Shown here in pieces: positions 12,401 through 24,500 of a stretch of 64,000 nucleotides of DNA; within the stretch, counting starts at the first letter, position 1; each line of letters opens with the position of its first letter. The position numbers and the translations under genes were made by a program. Source of the DNA: Chrysogorgia sp. JL179-B06. Lineage: Eukaryota > Cnidaria > Anthozoa > Scleralcyonacea > Chrysogorgiidae. The notes beneath the pieces were generated by a model. That model was not told the DNA's origin and did not search any database. It was given only the letters and a program-made list of their open reading frames with translations. The stretch is taken from positions 9,610,001 through 9,674,000 of the forward strand of contig JAYKKM010000439.1 of assembly GCA_035772405.1 (NCBI GenBank). Reading direction: 5' to 3'.

Positions 12401-15400
12401 AATAGAAAATATCTCGCCGGATAATAGAAAATATCCCGCCGGATAATAGAAAATATCCGGCCGGATAATAGAAAATATCCAGCCTGATAATAGAAAATAT
12501 CCGGCCGGATAATAGAAAATATCCCGCCGGATAATAGAAAATATCCGGTCGGATAATAGAAAATATCCGGCCGGATAATAGAAAATATCCAGCCGGATAA
12601 TAGAAAATATCCCGCCGGATAATAGAAAATATCCCGCCGGATAATAGAAAATATCCCGCCGGATAATAGAAAATATCCCGCCGGATAATAGAAAATATCC
12701 AGCCGGATAATAGAAAATATCCAGCCGGATAATAGAAAATATCCCGCCGATAATAGAAAATATCCCGCCGGATAATAGAAAATATCCCGCCGGATAATAG
12801 AAAATATCCCGCCGGATAATAGAAAATATCCCGCCGGATAATAGAAAATATCCCGCCGGATAATAGAAAATATCCCGCCGGATAATAGAAAATATCCCGC
12901 CGGATAATAGAAAATATCCCGCCGGATAATAGAAAATATCCCGCCGGATAATAGAAAATATCCAGCCGGATAATAGAAAATATCCAGCCGGATAATAGAA
13001 AATATCCAGCCGGATAATAGAAAATATCCCGCCGGATAATAGAAAATATCCAGCCGGATAATAGAAAATATCCAGCCGGATAATAGAAAATATCCGCCGA
13101 TAATAGAAAATATAAGCCGGATAATAGAAAATATCCGCCGGATAATAGAAAATATCCCGCCGGATAATAGAAAATATCCCGCCGGATAATAGAAAATATC
13201 CCGCCGGATAATAGAAAATATCCCGCCGGATAATAGAAAATATCCAGCCGGATAATAGAAAATATCCAGCCGGATAATAGAAAATATGCCGCCGGATAAT
13301 AGAAAATATCCGCCGGATAATAGAAAATATCCCGCCGGATAATAGAAAATATCCCGCCGGATAATAGAAAATATCCCGCCGGATAATAGAAAATATCCCG
13401 CCGGATAATAGAAAATATCCCGCCGGATAATAGAAAATATCCAGCCGGATAATAGAAAATATCCAGCCGGATAATAGAAAATATCCCGCCGGATAATAGA
13501 AAATATCCAGCCGGATAATAGAAAATATCCGCCGGATAATAGAAAATATCCCGCCGGATAATAGAAAATATCCCGCCGGATAATAGAAAATATCCCGCCG
13601 GATAATAGAAAATATCCCGCCGGATAATAGAAAATATCCGGCCGGATAATAGAAAATATCCCGCCGGATAATAGAAAATATCCGGCCGGATAATAGAAAA
13701 TATCCCGCCGGATAATAGAAAATATCCAGCCGGATAATAGAAAATATCCGCCGGATAATAGAAAATATCCCGCCGGATAATAGAAAATATCCCGCCGGAT
13801 AATAGAAAATATCCCGCCGGATAATAGAAAATATCCGCCGGATAATAGAAAATATCCCGCCGGATAATAGAAAATATCCAGCCGGATAATAGAAAATATC
13901 CGCCCGGATAATAGAAAATATCCCGCCGGATAATAGAAAATATCCAGCCGGATAATAGAAAATATCCCGCCGGATAATAGAAAATATCCAGCCGGATAAT
14001 AGAAAATATCCCGCCGGATAATAGAAAATATCCCGCCGGATAATAGAAAATATCCAGCCGGATAATAGAAAATATCCAGCCGGATAATAGAAAATATCCC
14101 GCCAGATAATAGAAAATATCCCGCCGGATAATAGAAAATATCCAGCCGGATAATAGAAAATATCCCGCCGGATAATAGAAAATATCCCGCCGGATAATAG
14201 AAAAATATCCAGCGGATAATAGAAAATATCCAGCCGGATAATAGAAAATATCCAGCCGGATAATAGAAAATATCCAGCCGGATAATAGAAAATATCCGCG
14301 GATAATAGAAAATATCCCGCCGGATAATAGAAAATATCCAGCCGGATAATAGAAAATATCCCGCCGGATAATAGAAAATATCCCGCCGGATAATAGAAAA
14401 TATCCCGCCGGATAATAGAAAATATCCAGCCGGATAATAGAAAATATGCCGCCCGATAATAGAAAATATCCCGCCGGATAATAGAAAATATCCCGCCGGA
14501 TAATAGAAAATATCCCGCCGGATAATAGAAAATATCCCGCCGGATAATAGAAAATATCCCGCCGGATAATAGAAAATATCCCGCCGGATAATAGAAAATA
14601 TCCAGCCGGATAATAGAAAATATCCAGCCGGATAATAGAAAATATCCGGCCGGATAATAGAAAATATCCAGCCGGATAATAGAAAATATGCAGCCGGATA
14701 ATAGAAAATATGCCGCCCGATAATAGAAAATATCCGGCCGGATAATAGAAAATATCCGGCCGGATAATAGAAAATATCCAGCCGGATAATAGAAAATATC
14801 CAGCCGGATAATAGAAAATATCCGGCCGGATAATAGAAAATATCCCGCCGGATAATAGAAAATATCCCGCCGGATAATAGAAACTATCCCGCCGGATAAT
14901 AGAAAATATCCCGCCGGATAATAGAAAATATCCAGCCGGATAATAGAAAATATCCGCCCGGATAATAGAAAATATCCCGCCGGATAATAGAAAATATCCC
15001 GCCGGATAATAGAAAATATCCCGCCGGATAATAGAAAATATCCAGCCGGATAATAGAAAATATCCGCCGGATAATAGAAAATATCCCGCCGGATAATAGA
15101 AAATATCCCGCCGGATAATAGAAAATATCCGCCGGATAATAGAAAATATCCAGCCGGATAATAGAAAATATCCCAGCCGGATAATAGAAAATATCCGCCG
15201 GATAATAGAAAATATCCAGCCGGATAATAGAAAATATCCCGCCGGATAATAGAAAATATCCCGCGGATAATAGAAAATATCCCGCCGGATAATAGAAAAT
15301 ATCCCGCCGGATAATAGAAAATATCCGCCGGATAATAGAAAATATCCAGCCGGATAATAGAAAATATCCCAGCCGGATAATAGAAAATATCCGGCCGGAT

Positions 15401-16655
15401 AATAGAAAATATCCAGCCGGATAATAGAAAATATGCCGCCCGATAATAGAAAATATCCGGCCGGATAATAGAAAATATCCAGCCGGATAATAGAAAATAT
15501 CCAGCCGGATAATAGAAAATATCCAGCCGGATAATAGAAAATATCCGGCCGGATAATAGAAAATATCCCGCCGGATAATAGAAAATATCCCGCCGGATAA
15601 TAGAAACTATCCCGCCGGATAATAGAAAATATCCCGCCGGATAATAGAAAATATCCAGCCGGATAATAGAAAATATGCCGCCCGATAATAGAAAATATCC
15701 CGCCGGATAATAGAAAATATCCCGCCGGATAATAGAAAATATCCCGCCGGATAATAGAAAATATCCAGCCGGATAATAGAAAATATCCAGCCGGATAATA
15801 GAAAATATGCCGCCCGATAATAGAAAATATCCAGCCGGATAATAGAAAATATCCCGCCGGATAATAGAAAATATCCAGCCGGATAATAGAAAATATCCCG
15901 CCGGATAATAGAAAATATCCCGCCGGATAATAGAAAATATCCAGCCGGATAATAGAAAATATCCAGCCGGATAATAGAAAATATCCGGCCGGATAATAGA
16001 AAATATCCCGCCGGATAATAGAAAATATCCAGCCGGATAATAGAAAATATGCCGCCCGATAATAGAAAATATCCGGCCGGATAATAGAAAATATCCGGCC
16101 GGATAATAGAAAATATCCAGCCGGATAATAGAAAATATCCGGCCGGATAATAGAAAATATCCCGCCGGATAATAGAAAATATCCGGCCGGATAATAGAAA
16201 ATATCCCGCCGGATAATAGAAAATATCCAGCCGGTAATAGAAAATATCCAGCCGGATAATAGAAAATATCCAGCCGGATAATAGAAAATATCCAGCCGGA
16301 TAATAGAAAATATCTAGCCGGATAATAGAAAATATCCAGCCGGATAATAGAAAATATCCAGCCGGATAATAGAAAATATCCAGCCGGATAATAGAAAATA
16401 TCCCGCCGGATAATAGAAAATATCCAGCCGGATAATAGAAAATATCTAGCCGGATAATAGAAAATATCTAGCCGGATAATAGAAAATATCCCGCCGGATA
16501 ATAGAAAATATCCCGCCGGATAATAGAAAATATCCAGCCGGATAATAGAAAATATCGCGCCGGATAATAGAAAATATCCAGCCGGATAATAGAAAATATC
16601 CGGCCGGATAATAGAAAATATCCGGCTGGATAATAGAAAATATCCGGCCGGATAG
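6462..16655. repeat. 10.2-kb satellite array of a 22-bp monomer
   Basis: About 460 head-to-tail copies. The monomer is GGATAATAGAAAATATCC followed by a variable CGCC, AGCC or GGCC; a rarer form reads GCCGCCCG at the junction. GGCC versions create the palindrome ATCCGGCCGGAT. Most units are exactly 22 bp, and spacings between rare GCCGCCCG units are multiples of 22 (396, 374, 396, 484). Units of 20-23 bp cluster at about 8599-8745 and 12745-15400. The array lies inside an intron and has no coding role. Open frames inside it exist only because the short unit lacks stops in one frame. Confidence 0.98.
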
Positions 16656-16768
16656 TAAGATTATCCCCTAGTTATGGATAAAAAAAAGTTACTAAACTCT
16701 CGCTGTGATTGCAGGGTCAGTATTAGAGGTCAACTAAGTTGCAAAATAGAGAGGCGTGAAAACGAAGG

Positions 16769-17180
16769 TTAAAGGGACACTATTAGTTTTCTTCTAATCG
16801 TTTTAGTTCGAGAGAAATTTGGCTTTCTTTATCGAATTATTGTAAATTGAAGACCGCCATTTTTGTGCTGATTGCGGGCGAATGCGGTTGCTCCCATTAT
16901 TTTTTGACGTCATTGAGTGATAGAAACAATATTGCACAAAAAACCCTTCACAATAGCATGATAATAACGTGGTCTTAGTCTATTGTGCAGGATTTCTATT
17001 CATGCTATTGTGAAAAATTTCTTTTCAAAGTGTTTCTATCATTCAATGACGTCAAAAAATAATGGCAGCGACCGCATTCGCCCGCAATCAGAACAAAAAT
17101 GGCGGCCTTCAATTTACAAAAATACCATAAACAAAGCCAAATTTCTCTAAAACTAAAACGATTAGAAGAAAACTAATACC
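16769..17180. mobile_element. Palindromic MITE A
   Basis: The two halves are near-perfect inverted copies folding around about 16970. The left end is TTAAAGGGACACTATTAG. The right terminus is less well kept. Both arms carry TGACGTCA next to an ATTGAGTGAT-like stretch near the hairpin tip. There is no coding potential. Confidence 0.85.
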
Positions 17181-17262
17181 TATTCTCATGTAAGGCGACA
17201 AAGAACTTTCATTTAAGCAACCCTTGTTTTGGGGATCAGTGGAGACTGGAGTGAGTGTCGCT

Positions 17263-17760
17263 TTAAAGGGACACTAATGTAGTTCATATGAAAGATCTTA
17301 CTGACTTTAGTTGATTTCCAAAGTTTCAGCATTCCTATCAATTTAGTTAAGAAGATATGGCTAGTTGAAGTTGGAGAGTTTGTCCAATTTCGACGCCATT
17401 TTGTTTCTCAAATATGACGTCACTGAGTGATGCTATCGTGTATTATGCCTAAGAAGCTCCTCTACTTTCCTGCAATGAGGAACTAAATAGTTTATTTCGA
17501 CTAATTTTCGTCCAAACAGTATTCACAACAGCTATCACTATGTGATTGCCATCAAAACAACTCCACTGCCGATAAAGAATCACTCAATGACGTCATATTC
17601 GCAAAACCAATATGGCGTCAAACTCCTCAAATTTTCAACTTCAACTAGCCATATCTTCTTAACTAAATTGATAGGAATGCTGAAACTTTGGAAATAAACT
17701 AAAGTCAGTAAGATCTTTCATATGAACTGCATTTGTATTTTGGCCGGAGTATCCCTTTAA
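17263..17760. mobile_element. Palindromic MITE B with TTAA ends
   Basis: It starts TTAAAGGGACACTAATG and ends AGTATCCCTTTAA, with long inverted arms including GTTAAGAAGATATGGCTAG. TTAA at both ends suggests mobilisation by a piggyBac-type transposase (inference). The core again has TGACGTCACTGAGTGA on one arm and its inverse on the other. Confidence 0.88.
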
Positions 17761-17909
17761 AGAAGCTTGTCTATGGCATCTTTTGATTTTGGAACTACTT
17801 CATATGCTCTCCTAATTTCCCGTGTCCCCATCCATAACTCAACCCAGCACACCAAATCTTAGTAAACCTTTTCTTTAAAACACTCAATTACTTCATGTTG
17901 TTAATATAG

Positions 17910-17974
17910 ATTGAAGCTCTTGGGTACTCATCATGTATCTTAATTGCTCACGACTGGGGTGGAATTATTTCATG
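17910..17974 (+). CDS. Epoxide hydrolase exon 2 (nucleophile elbow)
   Basis: Acceptor ATATAG, donor CATG|GTAAGT. It enters in phase 0 directly after DIQEI and leaves in phase 2. It encodes IEALGYSSCILIAHDWGGII, containing the catalytic Asp in HDWGG. Confidence 0.93.
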
Positions 17975-18524
17975 GTAAGTTTTTATAATGGACCAGAACA
18001 TAATAGGAAACCAAGCAATGGGTAGTTCAACTGTACGAATGTTTGCTCACAATTTTTCTCAAAATGTTTGCTCCACATGTTTGTCAACCTTTCATTAGCC
18101 AAACCGAATTAAGAAAATCTAGTCCTAATAAAAAATACTAAAAGATTGTTTTGCTGTACTGCTGAAATAGTGAATTGGAGATCTAAATATTGGAACTCTC
18201 CATTCACTATTTTGAATTTGCAACATTCGTAAAAAAAGTGCATATTACTGAAAAATACAGAAGGTTTTCATCTCCTAGGGGCTTGGGGACAAGCCAGTAG
18301 TTTAATACAGAGCTCATTGAGTTTAATACAGAGCTCATTGTGGTAACGCTTTAACAATTTTTGTCCATGATTTACTGACCTATGTTCAACGTCTTTTACA
18401 CTCTTTGCATGCCGTAAAACACATTCATCAAGATGAATATCGTAGAATGTAGATGGGCCTTAATTTTTCCTTATCTTCGAGATAAATGTTATAATTGAGT
18501 TAGTTGAAGGTATCATCTTTTCAG

Positions 18525-18590
18525 GGATTTTGCTCATCTATATCCAGAAATGGTTGATCGATTGGTCATCTTAAATGCTCCACATCCAAG
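18525..18590 (+). CDS. Epoxide hydrolase exon 3
   Basis: Acceptor TTTTCAG, donor CCAAG|GTAACC. The first base completes the Trp codon split by the previous intron. It encodes WDFAHLYPEMVDRLVILNAP, the conserved stretch that follows the nucleophile elbow in this family. Confidence 0.93.
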
Positions 18591-18604
18591 GTAACCCACC
18601 AGAT

Positions 18605-19082
18605 TTAAAAGGGGAACTGTACCCAAAAAATAAATAACTTTTAAATAAAAGGCCTTTAAGGATATTTTTTAGAAATGTTAATAGTTTTACGGTATCTACT
18701 CTTGTACTCGAGAAATAACGTTTTCATTCTCGTATTTTATGCTTCTGGACGCCGCCATTTTCGAGTTTGCTCGACGGCTCAGACTCGATGTACAGCGGGA
18801 ATTTCTTTACAATTTTGACGTGATTGAGTGTTAGGAACAAAAGACAAGCACTCAATGACATCAAAATTGAAAAGAAAGCACCCGCTGAACATTGAGTACG
18901 AGCCGTCTGCCCGTCGAACAAACTCGAACATGGCGGCGTCCAGAAGCATAAAATACGAGAATGAAAACGTTATTTCTTGAGTACAAGAGCAGATATTGTA
19001 AAACTACTAACATTTGTAAACGTTACACTAAAAGGCTTTTTATTTGAAAGTAATTTGTTTTTTGGCTACAGTTCCCCTTTAA
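18605..19082. mobile_element. Palindromic MITE C with TTAA ends
   Basis: Ends are TTAAAAGGGGAACTGTA and TACAGTTCCCCTTTAA. The arms contain GACGCCGCCATTTTCGAG and its inverse. A degenerate TGACGTgATTGAGTG core is mirrored at 18845. Confidence 0.87.
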
Positions 19083-19190
19083 TAGCGATGCGTTGTTTTG
19101 CGCAGGCAGTGAGTGTTAAATTATAAATAAAAAACTATATTATATAAGGTTTGAAAATCTGGTGGAAATGTTTGACTTCTTAAAGATCCT

Positions 19191-19369
19191 TTAAAGTGCC
19201 CCTAACCTCAAAATGTTTTATTGTCTTATTTGGAAGAATTTTTAAAATGATAAAGTAACTTCTTTTGAAGATTCTTTTGAAGAAAGCGAAGAAACGAAAA
19301 TCTTCAAAAGAAGTTACTTTATCATTTTAAAATTGTTCTTCCAAATAAAACAATAAAGGGGCACTTTAA
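19191..19369. mobile_element. Short palindromic MITE D with TTAA ends
   Basis: It begins TTAAAGTGCCCCTAACC and ends GGGGCACTTTAA, with arms AAGTAACTTCTTTTGAAG and inverse. Its ends match the larger element at 52868-53388. Confidence 0.85.
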
Positions 19370-19800
19370 GCCTTTGTATATAAAACATCAAATGAAAATA
19401 AAAATAAAGTATACTCTATTTTCATGTGACCAAATGAGAAATGGATTACGAAAGTCACACGATCCATGTGAATGACCTCCCAACTTAACTGAACAGACAA
19501 TCGTATCCGTCAAATCGAATCGTGTGAACAGACCTTAAGATGGGAATAATCTTCACGAAAATGCATTGGTCTACAAAAGGGGATCTACATAATGCATGCA
19601 CCTTCCAAGGCAAAGTGACATGAAGAATATTTTTCTGCCTGTGTCTATCAACGTATAATTTGTATATCTGAGCTGAACGTTAATGACAATTCTGATAATG
19701 AAGGGTGATTAGTTTTCAGATTTGTGTTAATTGTTTCATAAATAAAGGTATAAAGTATATTTTATAAATATTGGTATAAATTATATAATAAAAATGAGAA

Positions 19801-20277
19801 ATATACTCTTTCTGATCAAAATACTTTTTAATGGACGAGCTTTCGACTACCAGTCTGTAGCCTTCGACGGGTTAAAGATAAGTGGAAAAAGACCCTGAAA
19901 ATACAGACCAAAAATTATGCAATAGATATAAGAAAATGTTATTACAAATATATGGTGTGGTAAGTTTGTTGACGTGCGTCATGGATGAGACGGCGTCTTA
20001 ATGTTTTAATAATAATAATCAAGGTTTATTAACGTATCTTCGCATTTACAAAATGAATTATGATATGTGTACATTTTCTCTGGGAAGTGGCTTTTATATA
20101 CAGTATATGATGTCTTACCGCACCATATATTTATAATCACATTTATTTATATCTATTGCGTAATTTTTGGTCTGTATTTTCTATATTGGTCTTTTTTCCA
20201 CTTATCTTTAACGCGTTGAAGGCTATGGTGACTGGTAGTCGAAAGCTCGTAATTCATTGTGATCAAAGAGCATATAC
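19801..20277. repeat. Long imperfect inverted repeat
   Basis: GAGCTTTCGACTACCAGTC on the left returns inverted at about 20229-20250, and a GACCAAAAATTATGCAATAG stretch is mirrored near 20150. The middle contains an unrelated AT-rich insertion. Confidence 0.75.
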
Positions 20278-20564
20278 AGTGTGTATAAAAAAAACTGAAC
20301 CCTTAACGGTCTTATACTCCTGGGAAATTAAAAACACGGTCTTAATACACCTGGGAAATTAAGATAACTTGTGAACGTATGAAGGAGCATAACTGCAAAG
20401 AAACATGTTAAATATATTAACGTTTCTTAGCAGTTATGCTCCTAATTCATACGTTTACAAGTTATCTTAATTTCCCAGGTGTATTAAGACCGTGTTTTTA
20501 ATTTCCCAGGAGTATAAGTCCGTTTTCTAAGGGTTCAGTTTTTCAGAAGTACACACTGTATTTC
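20275..20564. repeat. Near-perfect palindrome
   Basis: ATACAGTGTGTA at the left is mirrored by TACACACTGTAT at the right. The arms share CTGGGAAATTAAGATAAC and its inverse and fold around about 20420. It abuts the previous inverted repeat. Confidence 0.88.
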
Positions 20565-20828
20565 ATTTTCATTCTTATCATGTATAATCCTCATCCTGGT
20601 CACGCATCTTCAATTTTCTTTATAAAGTATATATATATTAATTTGTATTCCGTCACAGCAGCCGTTCCTCTAGTGCGGGCATTTTGATAAAAAAAGAATG
20701 TTTATACCACCAAACCTTTTTAAATGTTTTGGCCACCAAACCTTTTTAAATGACAGTACAAACTGAGATGTATTCCATTACTTTGAAAATGTTGGGACCT
20801 TTAAGTGAAGGAACAGTTTACAAAATAA

Positions 20829-20834
20829 CCTTTG
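20829..20834. repeat. Polinton target-site duplication, left (CCTTTG)
   Basis: CCTTTG lies directly before the element and is repeated at 39443-39448. Six bases is the standard length for Polintons. Confidence 0.95.
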
Positions 20835-21003
20835 AGTAGTATAGCAAGTAGGGCTGCGAGCCCAATCGACCTCAACCGTGAATATAAATACCAAAACATC
20901 ACCAAATTTTGCCAAGTCGCGACTCGACAAATTTGGCGATGTTTTGGTATTTATATTCACGATTAACATCGAATAAGCTCGCAGCCCTACTTGCTATACT
21001 ACT
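20835..21003. repeat. 169-bp palindrome at the left tip of the TIR
   Basis: The outer 26 bp starting AGTAGTATAGC returns perfectly inverted at 20978-21003. An inner 22-bp arm (TGAATATAAATACC at its start) is also perfectly mirrored. The centre is GTCGCGAC at 20916-20923. An 18-bp segment in each arm pairs only partly. As single strand the tip would fold into a long hairpin. Confidence 0.93.
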
Positions 21004-21579
21004 ACAACGATCGTTAGTCAATCTAGACACCCCTCACACGTTTTCTACTAAATTGATGTCAAACACACGCGAGACTAGCGAAACAATACCAAATTTATAC
21101 TAAATCACGACTCTCGCTAAATTTGACGCCATTTCAGCCACATTTAAAAAAAATAGAAAGTGTCGTTTCAAAATTCTCACAAATTTATGTCAAATTACAT
21201 TTAGGAAAAAATAGAAAGTGTCATTTCAACATTTTCGCGTGTTAAAAAAATAAAATGTGGTACGAGCCCACTCTCACATTTAAAAAAAATAGAAAGTGTC
21301 GTTTCAACATTTTCACAAATTTGCCAAATCACATTTAAAAAATAATCGTTTCAACGTTTTCACAAATTTGTCAAATCACATTTAAAAAATAGTCGTTTCA
21401 ACATTTTCACAAATTTGTCAAATCACACTTAAAAAATAGTCGTTTCAACGCTTTTACAAATTTATGTATCGTAAAAGTGTCTCACGCGTGATAAAATTGC
21501 CACCTGTTATGCAAATTAGATTATTGCCACCTGTTAGTAATAGATTAGTCCGTTTGTTCACTATTTTCAGCGTTTGTCA
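20835..21579. repeat. Polinton left terminal inverted repeat
   Basis: It matches the inverse of 38699-39442. The inner end runs into the last codons of the polymerase gene. From about 21130 to 21440 it is made of diverged short tandem units containing AGTCGTTTCAACATTTTCAC. Confidence 0.96.
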
Positions 21580-24500
21580 CCTCACCTCTCACTTCAATGT
21601 TTTTGTGACCATACGCATAGGAGTCAATACCATTTTCTAGAAGGTATCGTTTATCATCAAAACAGGATAGCGACACTTTATTAATTTCATAACTACCGAG
21701 CTGATGTTTGACACTTCTAATGGTCTTCATTGTGTGTCGCAATTGTTTCTGCTCGAGTAACACACTTTTATAATCTTCGTGTCTGATCACTTTTTTAATT
21801 ATATTCTTTCTAACACCTTTAGCGGTTTTCCCACCACCTCCATCCTCTTTCAAATAGCTATACATCTTACTGCGCAACCCAACGAACTCAATAATTGGCG
21901 TTCCGGCGCACTCGTCCTTCATCTTCCCAATAACTTTCTTATTCTCTTTAAAAGCGAATGGGCTGTCTGCGGGGTAGTCGCTATTGTCGAACTTTTCGCA
22001 CTCCATCATAAAGTCGGAGTAAACGTCGTCAGTTTTGATCGAGTACAACAGACTGTCAGTGTCAGTGAAGTGCAATCTACAGGTGTCGCTAGAGTACTTT
22101 TTCATAATATAATTATAGTGAAAATTGTACATCAGCGTTTTGCTCAAGTCTAGTATGCACATACCCACATATGCGGGTCTATTTAATGTCAGCGTTTCTT
22201 TAACTTTGTGGACAGCGACTAGGTTCTCGCTAAATATCTTGCAAGACACAAACGTTGGCTTCGAGACAAGCTTTTTAAATTTCTCCGCAGTGGTCACTAA
22301 TCTTACGTCCACACGCTTCCTCAAGTTTTCCATCGTTTTTCCGAACACACTGTTATTCATCAGCTTGAAGAAGTCCTTCTCAAAAGCGTTCTTAGCCGCA
22401 GTTCTTTTGACTGTGTTAAAGTCGATGTACTTGCCCAACCACTTGGACTGGTCGAACTGTAGGACCCTATGAACCTTTTTGATTTTTAATCCAAGATCTA
22501 TGTATAACTGCAGATTTCTATAGTGACACACATACTTTTTTTTGTCCATCAAATTAGTCACCAGCTTCTTCACACCACCAACACTCACATTAAACTTATT
22601 TTTGATTTTCGTGCAGTACTCCGACAACATGTCAACAGTTATCTCCATCTTCTCAGGAGCCAGCGGGTAATCGTTATGTAGGTCATGCAAGTGGTCTGGA
22701 TACTCCAAGTCGACTTCAAGCAGTAAGCCCTTTTTACTATTGTTGTGATAGTCGCATAGATTAACCTTTTCTATTTCTTTCTCAGTCAACCACTTGAAGC
22801 CACCCGTAGGTAGACTTCGACTCATCGCCCATCCGTACAAATTGTTGGCATCAAGGTACATCAAATACTTCGACTCTTGCGCTTTATCATACCCCTTCAT
22901 GTATTTATTATTCGCCACGCCATGTCTGTTGCATATGTAGCTCACACCACCACGCATACCTAATTCTACAAACTGGAACATGTCAATGTCGGACAATAAT
23001 TCGAGTTCCACTCCAGTCATCTTCAGCATGGCATCCCAAGCCAATCCAGGCGACGTGAAATAGTGACACGGGTCTAATTTATACTCGCGATGGCATGTCT
23101 TTCTAAAGTTCTCAAAAACGTCAGCAAGCAAGAGCACATCGCTTTTCAAATACAGGTCGTGATACCCACCCATACTTTCAACGTCGAAGTAGTCCCACAC
23201 ATCGCAAGCGCGCTCGTGCATTTCTTCCGTAATATCTTCATCATTCAGAATATTGTAGAAGTCCTTTTTGGAGGGTAGCTCGCGTTCATCGAATTTATCA
23301 AAGGAGTCCATATAATCATAGGGATAGACCCCCTTTCTCGTCATAAGTGCCAATCCCTCATCGTGAAACACTTCTGACGTGTATTTGAAAGCGTCCCTTG
23401 GTAGGTTCCTCACCAAGTTGTCTAGACCACTACTCATGAACTGAAAGCTGTCTAAAAATACTAAGTTTTTTCCAAGCATGAACGCCATGTACTTCTCCAT
23501 GTTGTTCGGTATCACATTTATGTCTTGACCAAACTTGCCAATCTCCTGCATAATGAAATGGCTATCGTAGCCGCGTAAGTTGTGAAAGATCACAGGAATT
23601 TTATCAGTCAACTTAAAGTTCACATTACAGTCGCGATGTGCGGACCCTCTGTACTTACCTGACACGTGACAGTGGTCTCTCACTCTAACGTCAGCGCCAG
23701 TGTACTCAACACTGCAAATATGGCAACTTTTAGCCTCGTCAAAGTTCTTCTTATCGTCATCAGTCAGTATCATTTCTTTGTTAAAGTGACTCTCAGATGT
23801 CTCTTTACAATATTCGACAATTTCTAACATCTCCCCAATGAACTTGTTAACTGCATTTTCACCGCGATACACTTTTACTGGCTTACTATACGCATTATCA
23901 TAGCAACAAACTAATTTGTACCCATAACCGCAGTCAACGTGCCTCTGATAAGCATTTGTGTAGCTACACTTGCTCGATGGTGTTGCTGTGTGCACCTTCT
24001 GTGTGATAGCCTCGAAGTCTGCGTACACCACAAATGGTACGTTTAGCTGTCTACTAAAATTCTCGTATTTCACTTTCGTACCTTTTTGTGGCATTTTAAT
24101 AGCTTGCTTCCCATTGATGACCAAACATACTTCCACATGGCGTTCAAGCACGTCCTCGCGACTAAAACACTGCAAACAATACCTACAAAAGTGCTTTCTC
24201 GCCTTATACTTTGTCTGACGGTACATGAATTTGTTAAAGTCGCGAATGTACACATAGTGCTTGCTATCATCGCTAGTTATCAACAATAGGTCCATATGGT
24301 CAGGGTACACCTCCTTAGAGACGTACACAGGGAATGGTTGCTTACTCTCATACCCAAAAACATTAATGCTAATATCGTTAGCCTTTTCGATCTTGTTGTA
24401 ATCTTTGAGTGCGACTGGGAAGTCGATTCCGTCGTAATTCAGCTCGTTGACATGTCTGGCGTACTTTGACGTTCTATCGGAGTGTTTTCCAACAGGAAAC

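Larger units (their letters stand above)
306..17909 (+). other. 17.6-kb intron of the epoxide hydrolase gene
   Basis: The intron is full of repeats: a fold-back element, a 17-bp minisatellite, a broken repeat-family gene, two LINE RT fragments, the 22-bp satellite and two palindromic MITEs, each listed separately. Positions 306-703, 746-1481, 1758-2169, 4871-5204 and 6044-6461 hold no gene I can support. Confidence 0.8.

Noticed and set aside
6462..16655. CRISPR-like array of short regular repeats
   Set aside because: There are no unique spacers between units, and the context is a eukaryotic intron.
21779..24289. Several + strand frames opposite the polymerase gene
   Set aside because: They are shadows of the polymerase ORF.
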